Shown here piece by piece: positions 11,174 through 20,920 of a stretch of 38,964 nucleotides of DNA. Below the pieces are notes generated by a model. The model saw nothing but the letters and a program-made list of their open reading frames with translations, did no database searches and was not told the DNA's origin. Positions within the stretch are counted from its first letter, which is position 1, and every line of letters starts with the position of its first letter. A program made the translations under genes and the position numbers. The DNA lies in assembly GCA_028292045.1 (NCBI GenBank), contig JAQGMZ010000168.1, forward strand, positions 1 through 38,964, written 5' to 3'. The DNA is from Polaromonas sp. (GTDB lineage Bacteria; Pseudomonadota; Gammaproteobacteria; Burkholderiales; Burkholderiaceae_C).

Positions 11174-11470
11174 TTGTCTTCCTTGTTGATGCGCAGGTGT
11201 GCCCGTGCGGCAATCTGCCGGCCACGGCGCTTGTCATTCCGTCGTGAAACCAGTTCGGGACCCGGCGTGCAACTGGGGTCAATGCCCCAGCCGGGCCAGG
11301 CAACCCCAGCCGGATAGGTTTAAAAACGGAATCTCGAGTATTGCACCCGAAAATCAGGCCTAACACCATAGGACGCCTGCCCTGAAACGGGCCATTGGCA
11401 GTCGAGTTTCTCTGCCGGCGGCGGGCGCCCGGGCCAGGCCGGCCTGCCGCATGTCCCGTATGCCCGGAAA

Positions 11471-12214
11471 TCAGGCCGTGATGGCGTCGCGGACGGCGCC
11501 CAGCTGGCGGCGCGACACGGCCAGCAGTTCGTCCAGCCCGTTCAGGCGTACCGCCCAGCCCTCGCCTTCCTCCGGATCGAAATGCTTTTCCAGCGCACGC
11601 ACCGCGCGCCTGGCGATCAGGGCATTGCGGTGTATGCGCATGAAGCGGCTGCCGTAGCGCGCCTCGAGTTCGCTGAGCGAGCCGTCCAGGATATAGCTGC
11701 GCCGCAGGGTGCGCACCGTGACGTACTTTTGCTCGGCCTTGAAATACAGCACTTCCGCCAGCGGCACCCGCTCGGTATGGCCCCGGTCCTGAATCACCAG
11801 AACCTCTTGCGCCGCGCCAGGCTCGGGCGGATAGCCGGCAAGCATTTTTCGGGCAACTTTCTGGAGCGCCTGGCGCAGGCGCTCCAGCCGCACCGGTTTG
11901 GTCAGGTAGTCGACCGCGTCCAGCTCAAAAGCCTGCACCGCGGGGCCGGCGTGGGCGGTGACGAACACCACCGCCGGCGGCTGCGGCAGCGTGGCGATCA
12001 GCCCGGCCAGCGCCAGCCCGTCTGTTCCGGGCATGTGGATGTCAAGCAGCACCGCGTCAAACGACTGGTGCTGCAGCGCGCGCATGGCCTGCAACGCATC
12101 GGCCGCCTCGGCCGCCACGATGCAGGCCGGTTCGGTGCAGTCGCCCAGCAAGGCGCGCAGGCGGGAGCGCGCCAGCGCTTCGTCATCCACCAGCAGGATT
12201 TTCAAGGTGTTCAT
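11471..12214 (-). CDS. LytTR-type response regulator (AlgR-like)
   Basis: LKILLVDDEALARSRLRALL receiver; VLLDIHMPGTDGL; C-terminal LytTR domain VLYFKAEQKYVTVRTLRRSYILDGSLSELEARYGSRFMRIHRNALIA. Confidence 0.93.
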   Translation of the reverse strand: MNTLKILLVDDEALARSRLRALLGDCTEPACIVAAEAADALQAMRALQHQSFDAVLLDIHMPGTDGLALAGLIATLPQPPAVVFVTAHAGPAVQAFELDAVDYLTKPVRLERLRQALQKVARKMLAGYPPEPGAAQEVLVIQDRGHTERVPLAEVLYFKAEQKYVTVRTLRRSYILDGSLSELEARYGSRFMRIHRNALIARRAVRALEKHFDPEEGEGWAVRLNGLDELLAVSRRQLGAVRDAITA

Positions 12215-13278
12215 AGCGGAATCTCCAGCCGGACCTGAAACAGGCCTTCCTTGCAGCTTGTCTTGAACCGGGCCTGCACGTCGTGCAGCAGGTACAAGCG
12301 GTTGCGGACATTGGCCAGTGCCAGCCCGTGGCCCGGCTGGCCGCCGCCAGCGGGCACCGAATTGGTCACCTTGACCACCACGATGCTGCCGCGCCGGGCG
12401 GTCGATATGCGGATATCCGCGCCGCTGGCGCTGGGCTCAACGCCGTGGCGCACCGCGTTTTCAACCAGGGGCTGCAGCAGCAGGGGCGGCAACCGGGCCG
12501 CATCGGCGCTGGCGTCCAGGCTCCACTGCACGCGGAGCCGGCCGCCGAAGCGGATTTGCTCAATCGCCAGGTAGCGCTCGGCCAGCAGGATTTCCTGCGC
12601 CAGCGTGACCGATTCCGCCGGGTCGGCCAGTGCGCTGCGGAACAGCTCGCTCAGGTCTTCCAGCATGGTTTCGGCGCGGGCCGGTTCGGCGCGCACCAGC
12701 GCAATGGCGCTGTTCAGGGTGTTGAACAGGAAATGCGGCCTGATGCGCGACTGCAGTTCAGCCAGCCGGGCCGCCGTGGCTGCGGGCGTGCGGGCCTGGG
12801 TGCGCCAGAAAAGTCCCGCCAGCACCATGGCCGACAGCAGCATGCCTGAGGCGCCGCTGGCCCACCACGGCGCTTCAAGCTGCAGCGCCATCAGCGTCAG
12901 CAGGCCGCAGGCGTACACGCCGGCAGCCGCGCCCAGCGCCAGGCCGGCCAGCCACTGGTGCTGGATTTTCAGCTGGTTGAGCCGGACCTTGAAAGCGCAA
13001 ACGGTGATCAGCCAGGCCAGCGTGGCCGGCAGCACACCGCCGGTCAGCATGGAAAACAGCAGCAGCCAGCCCAGCGGGTCTGCCGCGCCGAACATGGCGC
13101 CCACCCCCAGCGAAGCCTGCACGAACAAGACCACCCGAAGCACCACCCCGACATGGCAGGCGTCAAACAGGGTAGCTGGCGGAACGAAGGACGCAGCAGC
13201 GCCAGCGCCATCAAACGGCGCCAGGCTGCCAAGCAGCGTGGAATCATCCGGGTACGGGGTGTCGGTGGGGGGGTTCAT
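12211..13278 (-). CDS. Sensor histidine kinase, LytS/AlgZ (HFLFNT) type
   Basis: IRPHFLFNTLNSAIALVRAEPARAETMLEDLSELFRSAL and LLLQPLVENAVRHGVEP. Start placed at ATG 13278 (MNPPTDTPYPDD); the longer ORF track version runs antisense into argH. 4-nt overlap with the regulator. Confidence 0.9.
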   Translation of the reverse strand: MNPPTDTPYPDDSTLLGSLAPFDGAGAAASFVPPATLFDACHVGVVLRVVLFVQASLGVGAMFGAADPLGWLLLFSMLTGGVLPATLAWLITVCAFKVRLNQLKIQHQWLAGLALGAAAGVYACGLLTLMALQLEAPWWASGASGMLLSAMVLAGLFWRTQARTPAATAARLAELQSRIRPHFLFNTLNSAIALVRAEPARAETMLEDLSELFRSALADPAESVTLAQEILLAERYLAIEQIRFGGRLRVQWSLDASADAARLPPLLLQPLVENAVRHGVEPSASGADIRISTARRGSIVVVKVTNSVPAGGGQPGHGLALANVRNRLYLLHDVQARFKTSCKEGLFQVRLEIPL

Positions 13279-13482
13279 CGAGCGCGGGCGGCAAGGGTTG
13301 TGGTTCAGTATGGACTGGATTTTCAGGCCTGCGGGGGCGAATATAAAATTCGCCTCGGCAAGTATTGCACTGGCCATGACGCTTGCACCCGGTGCGAAGT
13401 CCTGTTTCAGCCCCGTGGCTGTTGTTTTTCCAGCGCAGTGTTGCTCCACCCGGCACACAGACCGCCACCATGAAAGCCCGAC

Positions 13483-14895
13483 GTGAACCAATTCGACAAA
13501 AAATCCCAAGCCTGGTCTGCCCTGTTTTCGGAGCCCGTGAGCGAGCTGGTCAAGCGCTACACCTCCAGCGTGTTTTTTGACAAGCGGCTTGCCCAAGCCG
13601 ACATTGCCGGCTCGCTGGCGCATGCCGGCATGCTCGCCGCGCAAGGCATCATCGCGCCGGCCGACCTGCAGGCCATCCAGACCGGCATGGCGCAGATCAC
13701 GCAAGAGATCGAATCCGGCGCTTTCGAATGGCAGCTCGACCTGGAGGACGTGCACCTGAACATCGAGGCGCGGCTGACCCAGCTGGTTGGCGACCCCGGC
13801 AAGCGCCTGCACACCGGCCGCTCGCGCAACGACCAGGTCGCCACCGACGTGCGCCTGTGGCTGCGCGGCGAGATCGACCTGATCGGCGGCCTGCTGGTCG
13901 AGCTGCAAAAAGCGCTGGTCGAGATGGCCGATAAAAATGTGGAAGTCATCCTGCCCGGCTTCACCCACCTGCAGGTGGCCCAGCCGGTGAGCTTTGGCCA
14001 CCACATGCTGGCCTATGTCGAGATGTTCAGCCGCGACGCCGAACGCCTGCAGGAAGTGCGCCGCCGCGTGAACCGCCTGCCGCTGGGCGCCGCCGCGCTG
14101 GCCGGCACCAGCTACCCGCTGGACCGCGAGCGCGTCGCCGTCACGCTCGGCATGGTCGATGAGAACGGCCTGCCGCAGGTCTGCCAGAACAGCCTGGACG
14201 CCGTGAGCGACCGCGACTTCGCCATCGAATTCACCGCCGCCGCGACATTGGCGATGGTGCACATCAGCCGCATGAGCGAAGAGCTGATTTTGTGGATGAG
14301 CCAGAACTTCGGCTTCATCCACATTGCCGACCGCTTCACCACCGGTTCGTCCATCATGCCGCAGAAGAAAAACCCGGACGTGCCCGAACTGGCGCGCGGC
14401 AAGACCGGCCGCGTGGTCGGCCACCTGATGGGGCTGATCACCTTGATGAAGGGCCAGCCGCTGGCCTACAACAAGGACAATCAGGAAGACAAGGAGCCGC
14501 TGTTCGACACGGTGGACACGCTGAAGGACACGCTGCGCATCTTTGCCGACATGGTGGGCGGCATCACCGTCAGGCCCGAAGCCATGGAGCGCGCCGCCCT
14601 GCGCGGCTATGCCACCGCCACCGACCTGGCCGACTACCTGACCAAAAAAGGCCTGCCGTTTCGCGACGCGCACGAAACCGTCGCCCATGCGGTCAAGGCC
14701 GCCACCGCCCAGCAGGTCGACCTGTCGGAATTGCCGCTGGCGGTGCTGCAAGGCTTCAATGCGTCGATTGAACAGGACGTGTACGGCGTGCTGAGCCTGC
14801 GCGGCTCGCTGAACGCCCGAAATACGCTGGGCGGCACGGCGCCCAGCCAGGTACGGGCGCAAATTGCGCGGCACCGGCTGCGTTTGGGCAACTAA
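13483..14895 (+). CDS. argH: Argininosuccinate lyase (GTG start)
   Basis: [83 protein letters not shown]. Confidence 0.97.
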   Translation: MNQFDKKSQAWSALFSEPVSELVKRYTSSVFFDKRLAQADIAGSLAHAGMLAAQGIIAPADLQAIQTGMAQITQEIESGAFEWQLDLEDVHLNIEARLTQLVGDPGKRLHTGRSRNDQVATDVRLWLRGEIDLIGGLLVELQKALVEMADKNVEVILPGFTHLQVAQPVSFGHHMLAYVEMFSRDAERLQEVRRRVNRLPLGAAALAGTSYPLDRERVAVTLGMVDENGLPQVCQNSLDAVSDRDFAIEFTAAATLAMVHISRMSEELILWMSQNFGFIHIADRFTTGSSIMPQKKNPDVPELARGKTGRVVGHLMGLITLMKGQPLAYNKDNQEDKEPLFDTVDTLKDTLRIFADMVGGITVRPEAMERAALRGYATATDLADYLTKKGLPFRDAHETVAHAVKAATAQQVDLSELPLAVLQGFNASIEQDVYGVLSLRGSLNARNTLGGTAPSQVRAQIARHRLRLGN

Positions 14896-14937
14896 CGGAT
14901 TTTGGGTTCAGCCTGCCAGTTCGCCTGGCGCACGACA

Positions 14938-14972
14938 GCCTGGCGCAACAGCTTGCAAGCCAGGCGGGTTTT
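14938..14972 (+). terminator. Likely intrinsic terminator of argH
   Basis: GCCTGGC-GCAA-CAGC-TTGC-AA-GCCAGGC followed by GGGTTTT. Confidence 0.65.
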
Positions 14973-15032
14973 GACGGTTCAAGCCATGCCCGAGCTGGAT
15001 TTTCGACATTCTTCGATCCTGAGGAACCTTGC

Positions 15033-15692
15033 ATGCGCCTGTTGCTGGTGGAAGACGACGCCATGATCGGCGAGGCGGTGCTGCAGGTGCTGCGCACCGA
15101 GCATTACGCCGTGGACTGGGTGCGCGATGGCGCCATGGCGGATGCGGCCTTGCGCAGCGAGCAGTACGACCTGGTGCTGCTTGACCTCGGCCTGCCCCAA
15201 CGCGATGGCCTGGAGGTGCTGCGCGCATTGCGGTCCCGCCATGCGTCGGTTCCCGTCCTGGTCGCCACGGCGCGCGACGCGGTGGGCGACCGCATTGCCG
15301 GGCTCGATGCCGGCGCCGACGATTATCTGGTCAAGCCGTACGACACCGACGAGCTGCTGGCGCGCATTCGCGCCCTTTTGCGCCGCAGCGGGGGCCGGGG
15401 CGAGCCGGTGTTTGAACACAAAGGCGTGAGCCTGAACCCGGCCACCCGCGAAGCCATGGTGCAGGGCCAGCCGGTGTCGCTGTCGGCGCGTGAATGGTCG
15501 GTGCTCGAAGCGCTGCTGGCCCGGCCCGGCGCCTTGCTGTCGCGCGCGCAGCTGGAGGAAAAGCTGTTCAGCTGGAAAGACGACATCAGCAGCAATGCGG
15601 TCGAGGTGTACGTCCACGGCCTTCGCAAGAAACTGGGCAATGACTTCATCCAGACCGTTCGCGGCCTGGGCTACCTGGTGCCCAGGGCATGA
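15033..15692 (+). CDS. OmpR/PmrA(QseB)-type response regulator
   Basis: MRLLLVEDDAMIGEAVLQVLRTEHYAVDWV receiver; winged-helix C-terminus AVEVYVHGLRKKLGNDFIQTVRGLGYLV. Confidence 0.93.
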   Translation: MRLLLVEDDAMIGEAVLQVLRTEHYAVDWVRDGAMADAALRSEQYDLVLLDLGLPQRDGLEVLRALRSRHASVPVLVATARDAVGDRIAGLDAGADDYLVKPYDTDELLARIRALLRRSGGRGEPVFEHKGVSLNPATREAMVQGQPVSLSAREWSVLEALLARPGALLSRAQLEEKLFSWKDDISSNAVEVYVHGLRKKLGNDFIQTVRGLGYLVPRA

Positions 15693-17035
15693 GCGGCGCG
15701 CACTCCCTCAGGCGCCGCCTGCTCGGGTTGGTGCTGGTGGCGATTTTGCTGGCCGCCGTGGTGCAGGCCGCCACCGCTTACCAGGGGGCCCTGCGCCAGG
15801 CCGACGCGCTGTTTGACGACCATCTGCAACAGATGGCGCGTTCGCTGCGCAACGGCATTGCGCCTGGAATGGCACAGGCCGAGCCCGCAGACGATCCGGG
15901 CTATGAACTGCAGATCCAGATCTGGGGCCAGGACGGTACGCAAATTTTTCGCTCCACCCGCTCGGCCCTGCCACTGCGCGCGGTGCTGGGCTTTTCCGAA
16001 ATTGAGGCAAATGGCAACCGCTACCGGGTGTACACGCTGCAAACGCCGTTGCAAACCGTCCAGATCGCCCAGGACCTGAGCGCCCGCACGGCCAGGGCCC
16101 GCGCACTGGCGCTGCGGGCGGTGCTGCCGTTTGCCTGGCTCACGCCGCTGCTGATGCTGGCGGTCTGGTGGATCATCAAGCGCTCGCTGGCGCCCATTGA
16201 ACGCACGCGCCGCGCCGTGGCCGGCCGCGCCGCCCAGGACCTCTCGCCGCTGGAGGACGCCGGCCTGCCCGACGAAGTCAAGCCGCTGGTCGATGAGCTC
16301 AACCTGCTGTTTAGCCGGGTGCGCAGTGCGTTTGAGGCGCAAAAGCATTTTGTCGCCGATGCCGCGCATGAGCTGCGCTCGCCCCTGACCGCGCTGAAGC
16401 TTCAGGCGCAGTCGCTGCGCCGCCTGGGCAGGGAACCAGAAGCACGCGAGGCCGCAGTTGCACGGCTGAACCAGGGGCTTGACCGGGCCATCCGCGGCGT
16501 CGAGCAACTGCTGCTGCTGGCGCGCGAAGAAGCCGGGCCGGAACTCGCCGGCAGCGGCCGGGTTGACTTGCAGCAGGTGGTTCAGCTGGCCGTGGCCGAT
16601 GTGCTGGCGCAGGCGCGGCAAAAAAACATTGACCTGGGACTTGCCGGCCATCCTCCCGGGGACGAACTGCATGCCCTGCCGGAGATCGCCGGCCAGGCGG
16701 ACGCCTTGCGCATCCTGCTGCGCAACCTGCTTGAAAATGCGGTCAAGTATTCGCCGCCGGGCGGCCAGGTCGATGTGTCGCTTGCGCAGCATCAAGGCCA
16801 GCCGGTGCTCACGGTCGAGGACAGCGGCCCCGGCATTGCGCCGCAAAACCGCCAGCGGGTGTTCGACCGTTTTTTCCGCATCGCCGGCACGGCGCAGGAA
16901 AGCGGCAGCGGCCTGGGGCTGGCGATCGTCAAGGCAATTGCCGACCGGCACGGCGCGGTGCTGGAACTGGACCGCTCGACGCGCCTGGGCGGACTGAAGG
17001 TCGCGCTGCGTTTTCCCGCTGCCGCACCCGGCTGA
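15689..17035 (+). CDS. Sensor histidine kinase (QseC/TctE-like)
   Basis: HFVADAAHELRSPLTALKLQAQSL H-box, LLRNLLENAVKYSPPGGQVDV N-box, GSGLGLAIVKAIADRH G-box. 4-nt overlap with the regulator. Confidence 0.95.
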   Translation: MSGAHSLRRRLLGLVLVAILLAAVVQAATAYQGALRQADALFDDHLQQMARSLRNGIAPGMAQAEPADDPGYELQIQIWGQDGTQIFRSTRSALPLRAVLGFSEIEANGNRYRVYTLQTPLQTVQIAQDLSARTARARALALRAVLPFAWLTPLLMLAVWWIIKRSLAPIERTRRAVAGRAAQDLSPLEDAGLPDEVKPLVDELNLLFSRVRSAFEAQKHFVADAAHELRSPLTALKLQAQSLRRLGREPEAREAAVARLNQGLDRAIRGVEQLLLLAREEAGPELAGSGRVDLQQVVQLAVADVLAQARQKNIDLGLAGHPPGDELHALPEIAGQADALRILLRNLLENAVKYSPPGGQVDVSLAQHQGQPVLTVEDSGPGIAPQNRQRVFDRFFRIAGTAQESGSGLGLAIVKAIADRHGAVLELDRSTRLGGLKVALRFPAAAPG

Positions 17036-17037
17036 AC

Positions 17038-17054
17038 TTTAAGTTTCGTCTAAG
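17038..17054 (+). promoter_or_regulatory. Candidate response-regulator direct-repeat box upstream of the HtrA protease gene
   Basis: TTTAAG-TTTCG-TCTAAG: half sites with 11-bp periodicity, resembling PmrA/QseB boxes. Confidence 0.4.
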
Positions 17055-17119
17055 CCTGCGTCGCCATAGTTGACAGCACCGGCACCTGTGCGTGCTGTTC
17101 AAAGGCAAGGAGTTTTTTC

Positions 17120-18631
17120 ATGGCATCAGCCGTTTCAACCAATACCCGCCTGTTTGCAGCCCTGCTGGCGGCGGGCGCCGTCGGGGGCGCCGGAGTCGGC
17201 GCCTTCAACAGCCTGCATTCGCCCGCCCAGGCCGCGCTGTCGGCCCCGGCTTTGGTGGCCGGCGTTGCGCCCGTTGCCCCCCTGGCCCTGCCCGACTTTT
17301 CGCAGATCACCGAGCGCTACGGGCCCTCGGTGGTCAACATCAGCGTGACCGGCACGCGCAAAGTCTCCAGCGATCCAGTGCAGGGCAGCGCCGACGATGA
17401 AGACGGGCAGCCCGGCGGCCCGCTGGATGAATTCTTCCGGCGTTTCCAGCAAGGCCAGGCTCCGGGCGCCGGCCGGAACAGGCAGGGCGGGCCGCAGGAG
17501 ATGCCCAGCCACGGCCAGGGCTCGGGCTTTATCGTCAGCGCGGACGGCATTATCTTGACCAATGCCCATGTGGTGCGCGGCGCCAGGGAAGTCACCGTCA
17601 AACTGACCGACAGGCGCGAGTTCCGCGCCAAGGTTTTGGGCGCTGACGCCAAAACCGACATTGCCGTGCTCAAGATCGACGCCAGCAACCTGCCGGTTGC
17701 CGCGCTGGGTAAGTCCGGCGAGTTGAAAGTTGGCGAATGGGTGCTGGCGATAGGCTCGCCCTTCGGTTTTGAAAACACTGTGACCGCCGGCGTGGTGAGC
17801 GCCAAGGGCCGGTCCCTGCCCGACGACAGCGCCGTGCCGTTCATCCAGACCGACGTGGCCATCAATCCGGGCAATTCGGGCGGTCCGCTGTTCAACGCGC
17901 GCGGCGAAGTGGTCGGCATCAATTCGCAGATCTACACCCGAAGCGGTGGTTACCAGGGCGTGTCGTTTGCCATCCCGATTGACGTGGCGAACAAGGTCAA
18001 GCAGCAGATCGTGGCCAACGGCAAGGTCGAGCATGCCCGGCTGGGCGTTTCGGTGCAGGAGGTGAACCAGGCCTTTGCCGACTCCTTCAGGCTCGACAAG
18101 CCCGAAGGTGCGCTGGTGTCGTCGGTGGAAAAAGGCAGTCCGGCCGACAAGGCGGGCCTGCAGCCGGGCGACGTGATCCGCCAGGCCAGCGGCCAGCCGA
18201 TCATTTCGTCGGGAGACCTGCCGGCGGTGATCGGCCAGGCTGCCCCGGGCGACAGCATCAAGCTCATTGTCTGGCGCCAGGGGGCGGCCAGGCAATTCAC
18301 GGCGCGCCTGATCAATGCCGACGACAAGGCGGTGGAGCTTTCCAGCAAACAGGACACGCCAGGCCAGGGCAAGCTGGGCCTGGCCTTGCGACCGCTGTCG
18401 CCCGACGAACAGCAGCAATCCGACATTGACGGCGGACTGCTCGTGCAGCAGGCCAGCGGACCGTCGGCTCTGGCCGGCGTGCTGGCCGGCGACGTGCTGC
18501 TGTCGGTCAATGGCGTTGCGGTGAAAAACATCGACCAGGTACGCGCCACCGTCGGCAGATCGCAAAAATCGGTGGCGCTGCTGATCCAGCGGGGTGACAG
18601 CAAGATATTTGTGCCGGTCAATCCGGGCTGA
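17120..18631 (+). CDS. DegP/HtrA (Do-like) periplasmic serine protease with two PDZ domains
   Basis: GQGSGFIVSADGIILTNAHVV (His), KTDIAVLKI (Asp), NPGNSGGPLFNARGEVVGIN (Ser); PDZ segments GSPADKAGLQPGDVI and SALAGVLAGDVLLSVNG. Confidence 0.95.
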   Translation: MASAVSTNTRLFAALLAAGAVGGAGVGAFNSLHSPAQAALSAPALVAGVAPVAPLALPDFSQITERYGPSVVNISVTGTRKVSSDPVQGSADDEDGQPGGPLDEFFRRFQQGQAPGAGRNRQGGPQEMPSHGQGSGFIVSADGIILTNAHVVRGAREVTVKLTDRREFRAKVLGADAKTDIAVLKIDASNLPVAALGKSGELKVGEWVLAIGSPFGFENTVTAGVVSAKGRSLPDDSAVPFIQTDVAINPGNSGGPLFNARGEVVGINSQIYTRSGGYQGVSFAIPIDVANKVKQQIVANGKVEHARLGVSVQEVNQAFADSFRLDKPEGALVSSVEKGSPADKAGLQPGDVIRQASGQPIISSGDLPAVIGQAAPGDSIKLIVWRQGAARQFTARLINADDKAVELSSKQDTPGQGKLGLALRPLSPDEQQQSDIDGGLLVQQASGPSALAGVLAGDVLLSVNGVAVKNIDQVRATVGRSQKSVALLIQRGDSKIFVPVNPG

Positions 18632-18636
18632 CAGCT

Positions 18637-18663
18637 GCAGGCCGGCAGCCAATGCCGGCCTGC
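18637..18663. other. Perfect 10-bp hairpin just after the protease stop codon, without a T-tract
   Basis: GCAGGCCGGC-AGCCAAT-GCCGGCCTGC. Confidence 0.6.
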
Positions 18664-18879
18664 GGCGCAGTCTGTAGCCACGATGAAAATTTAACAATTC
18701 CTTACCAGCAGGCACGGTTTTTGGTATTGATGGGTTCACGGCTGAGCAGGTATTATGCGGCGCTCATCCTTTCGCCTGTTTGGCCCGGCGACTGGACTTT
18801 CAGACTGCAACGACCCTGCACAAGCTGCCGGTTCCAACGCAGCACCAAGCTGTTGGCCGAAAACCCACCTTGCCTGCCC

Positions 18880-19692
18880 ATGAAACCTGTTGCCCGTTCT
18901 GCCTTTCTTCACCGCCTGACGCTGCTGGCGCTGACCGGTGCCAGCGCACTGTCCGCCCAGGCGGAAATTAACGTCTCGCCCGACATGCGGCCCGGCGGCA
19001 AGCTGGCGCTGGCCACTGCCGCCGCTGCGCCTTCGCCCGTCTATGCGCGCTGGCAGAGCACCCTGGACGCTTTCGCCGTCACCGACCAGCAGGCGCATCC
19101 CGCCAGCGACGGCGTGCTGTTTGTCGGCAGCTCGACGATTCGGCTGTGGTCCCGGCTGTCGCAGGATTTCAGGCAGGTGCCCGTCTTGCTCAACCGCGGT
19201 TTCGGCGGCTCGACCATGCGGGACTGCAATGCGCTGGTCCGCGAACTGGTCATCCAGTACAAACCCAAACAGGTCCTGGTGTATGCCGGCGACAACGACC
19301 TGGCCGAGGGCCGCACGCCTGAAGCGGTGCTGGGCAGTTTTGCAAGTTTCGTGCGCAGCGTGCAGGCTGAACTGCCGGGCGCCCGCATCAGCTACATCTC
19401 CATCAAGCCAAGCCCGCTGCGGGTGGCCCTGCTGCCAAAGGTCAGGGAAACCAACGCCCTGATCGCCAGCTACGTGAAAACCGTGCCGCAGGCGCGGTAC
19501 ATCGATATTTTCAATCCCATGCTGGCTGCCGACGGGTTGCCGCGCCCGGAATTGTTTCTGGCCGACCAGCTGCACCTCAATGATGCGGGCTACCGGCTCT
19601 GGCAGGCGGTGATTGCGGCCGATCTTTCCCTGGCGCCGCTGACGGCGGAGCCGCCAGCCCGGCCTCTGCAGCAGGCAACGGCAGGCCGCTAG
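18880..19692 (+). CDS. Secreted SGNH/GDSL-type esterase
   Basis: Signal peptide MKPVARSAFLHRLTLLALTGASALSAQA; VLFVGSSTIRLWSRL (block I), VLVYAGDNDLAEG (GxND block III), DQLHLNDAGYRLW (DxxH block V). Start trimmed to ATG 18880. Confidence 0.85.
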   Translation: MKPVARSAFLHRLTLLALTGASALSAQAEINVSPDMRPGGKLALATAAAAPSPVYARWQSTLDAFAVTDQQAHPASDGVLFVGSSTIRLWSRLSQDFRQVPVLLNRGFGGSTMRDCNALVRELVIQYKPKQVLVYAGDNDLAEGRTPEAVLGSFASFVRSVQAELPGARISYISIKPSPLRVALLPKVRETNALIASYVKTVPQARYIDIFNPMLAADGLPRPELFLADQLHLNDAGYRLWQAVIAADLSLAPLTAEPPARPLQQATAGR

Positions 19693-20812
19693 GTTTTTTC
19701 GGGGCCGCTGCCGGCTCCAGCCGCAAGCTCAACCACGCCACGCCATACAGCGCCGTGAAACTGGCCAGCACCACCCCGGCATCCACCCAGGCGGAGCGGG
19801 CCTCAGGAGCGGCGCCAAAAAAGGCCAGCACCAGCAGCACGATGACCAGGTGCGAACAAAAAACCGGCAGTGAAGCCGCGCCCAGTTGCTCCAGCGCATG
19901 CAGGCGCGGCAGACGGCGGCTGAGCGCCGGCCCGAAGCGGATGGCCAGCACCATGAGGGCAAACAGATCAAGCAGCCTGAACGGCGACAGCAGCCACTTG
20001 TCAAACAGGAGGTTGAGTGGCGCATTGTCTAAAAAAGGCGCCTGCCCGATTGCGTGGCGCCACACCATGCAGACCACGGCCACCCCGGCGGCCAGCGCAA
20101 CGACCCAGCCCGGAAAAACAAAGGGAACGGGGTTGGCCCCGGTCCGGCTGGCGCCCATCCAGAGCCCCAGCACCCACAGGAACTGCCAGGCAAATGTGGC
20201 AAAGGCGCCGGTTTCATGAAACGGCACGGCCAGGCCGGTGAACTGCACGGCCGCGCCGTGCAGCCACGGTCCCAGCCCGAACTGCGCCAGCGCCCACAGC
20301 CCCAGGCTGGCGCCCATCACCGCACGCCAGCCGCCGCGCAACCCATGCGCCAGCACCCACGGGCTGGCCAGCATGAACAGGATGTACATCGGCAAGATGT
20401 CCAGCAGCGGCGGCTTGTACACCAGCAGCAGGCCCGCCGCCAGGGCCGGCACCGGATGGGTCAGGTAATAAGAAATCAGGTCCTTCACCGCAGGCTGGTC
20501 AATGCGCAGCCCGACAGCCGCGATCACCGTGAATAAAAACAGCAGGGTTGCCGCATGCCAGGCATAGACCTTGAGCGCCCGCCGCCAGAACGCCAGGCGC
20601 ATGGCCTCGATGCCCTTGCTGTTGGCCATCTGGCCGTACACCATGCCCGCCATGTAGGCCGACAGCAGCACAAAGCCTTCGGCGGCCGAAACGTAGCCGA
20701 AGGGCTGGCCCAGCGGCGAACTCAGCCGGGTCGGCAGGTGGGTGACGGTCATCAGCACCAGCATCAGGCCGCGCAGGGCGTCGAGCTCCCATCGCCGGGT
20801 CACGGGGCGCAC
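19577..20812 (-). CDS. OpgC-domain multi-pass membrane protein (start uncertain; GTG 20812 proposed)
   Basis: RRWELDALRGLMLVLMTVTHLPTRLSSPLGQPFGYVSAAEGFVLLSAYMAGMVYG plus multiple TM segments, OpgC-like. The upstream part of the 484-aa ORF crosses a terminator-like hairpin and looks non-coding. Confidence 0.8.
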   Translation of the reverse strand: MRPVTRRWELDALRGLMLVLMTVTHLPTRLSSPLGQPFGYVSAAEGFVLLSAYMAGMVYGQMANSKGIEAMRLAFWRRALKVYAWHAATLLFLFTVIAAVGLRIDQPAVKDLISYYLTHPVPALAAGLLLVYKPPLLDILPMYILFMLASPWVLAHGLRGGWRAVMGASLGLWALAQFGLGPWLHGAAVQFTGLAVPFHETGAFATFAWQFLWVLGLWMGASRTGANPVPFVFPGWVVALAAGVAVVCMVWRHAIGQAPFLDNAPLNLLFDKWLLSPFRLLDLFALMVLAIRFGPALSRRLPRLHALEQLGAASLPVFCSHLVIVLLVLAFFGAAPEARSAWVDAGVVLASFTALYGVAWLSLRLEPAAAPKKPSGLPLPAAEAGLAAPPSAAPGKDRPQSPPARAGSPHH

Positions 20813-20890
20813 CGGGCAAAGGCCGCCAGGTCGGGCGCAGCAGAAGTTTTCATGTCGGGTGGACAGCAAGGGTGTGGGTGTGGACTGAAA

Positions 20891-20920
20891 AACCCCGGGC
20901 CGCAAAGCGGCCAGGCCCGG
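20891..20920 (-). terminator. Intrinsic-terminator-like hairpin on the minus strand, 5' of the OpgC-like gene
   Basis: Minus strand CCGGGCCTGGCCGC-TTT-GCGGCCCGG followed by GGTTTTTC. Confidence 0.6.

Noticed and set aside
13279-14874. N-terminal extension of the minus-strand 887-aa ORF antisense to argH
   Set aside because: The kinase has a credible ATG at 13278; the upstream part is antisense of argH with shadow composition.
18685-18705. TTAACAATT-containing sites at about 18690 and about 34010 considered as further regulator boxes
   Set aside because: Degenerate and not clearly two half sites at fixed spacing; too weak compared with 17038-17054.
17135-18739. 534-aa minus-strand ORF antisense to the HtrA protease
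   Set aside because: Antisense shadow of a gene with full catalytic triad and PDZ domains.
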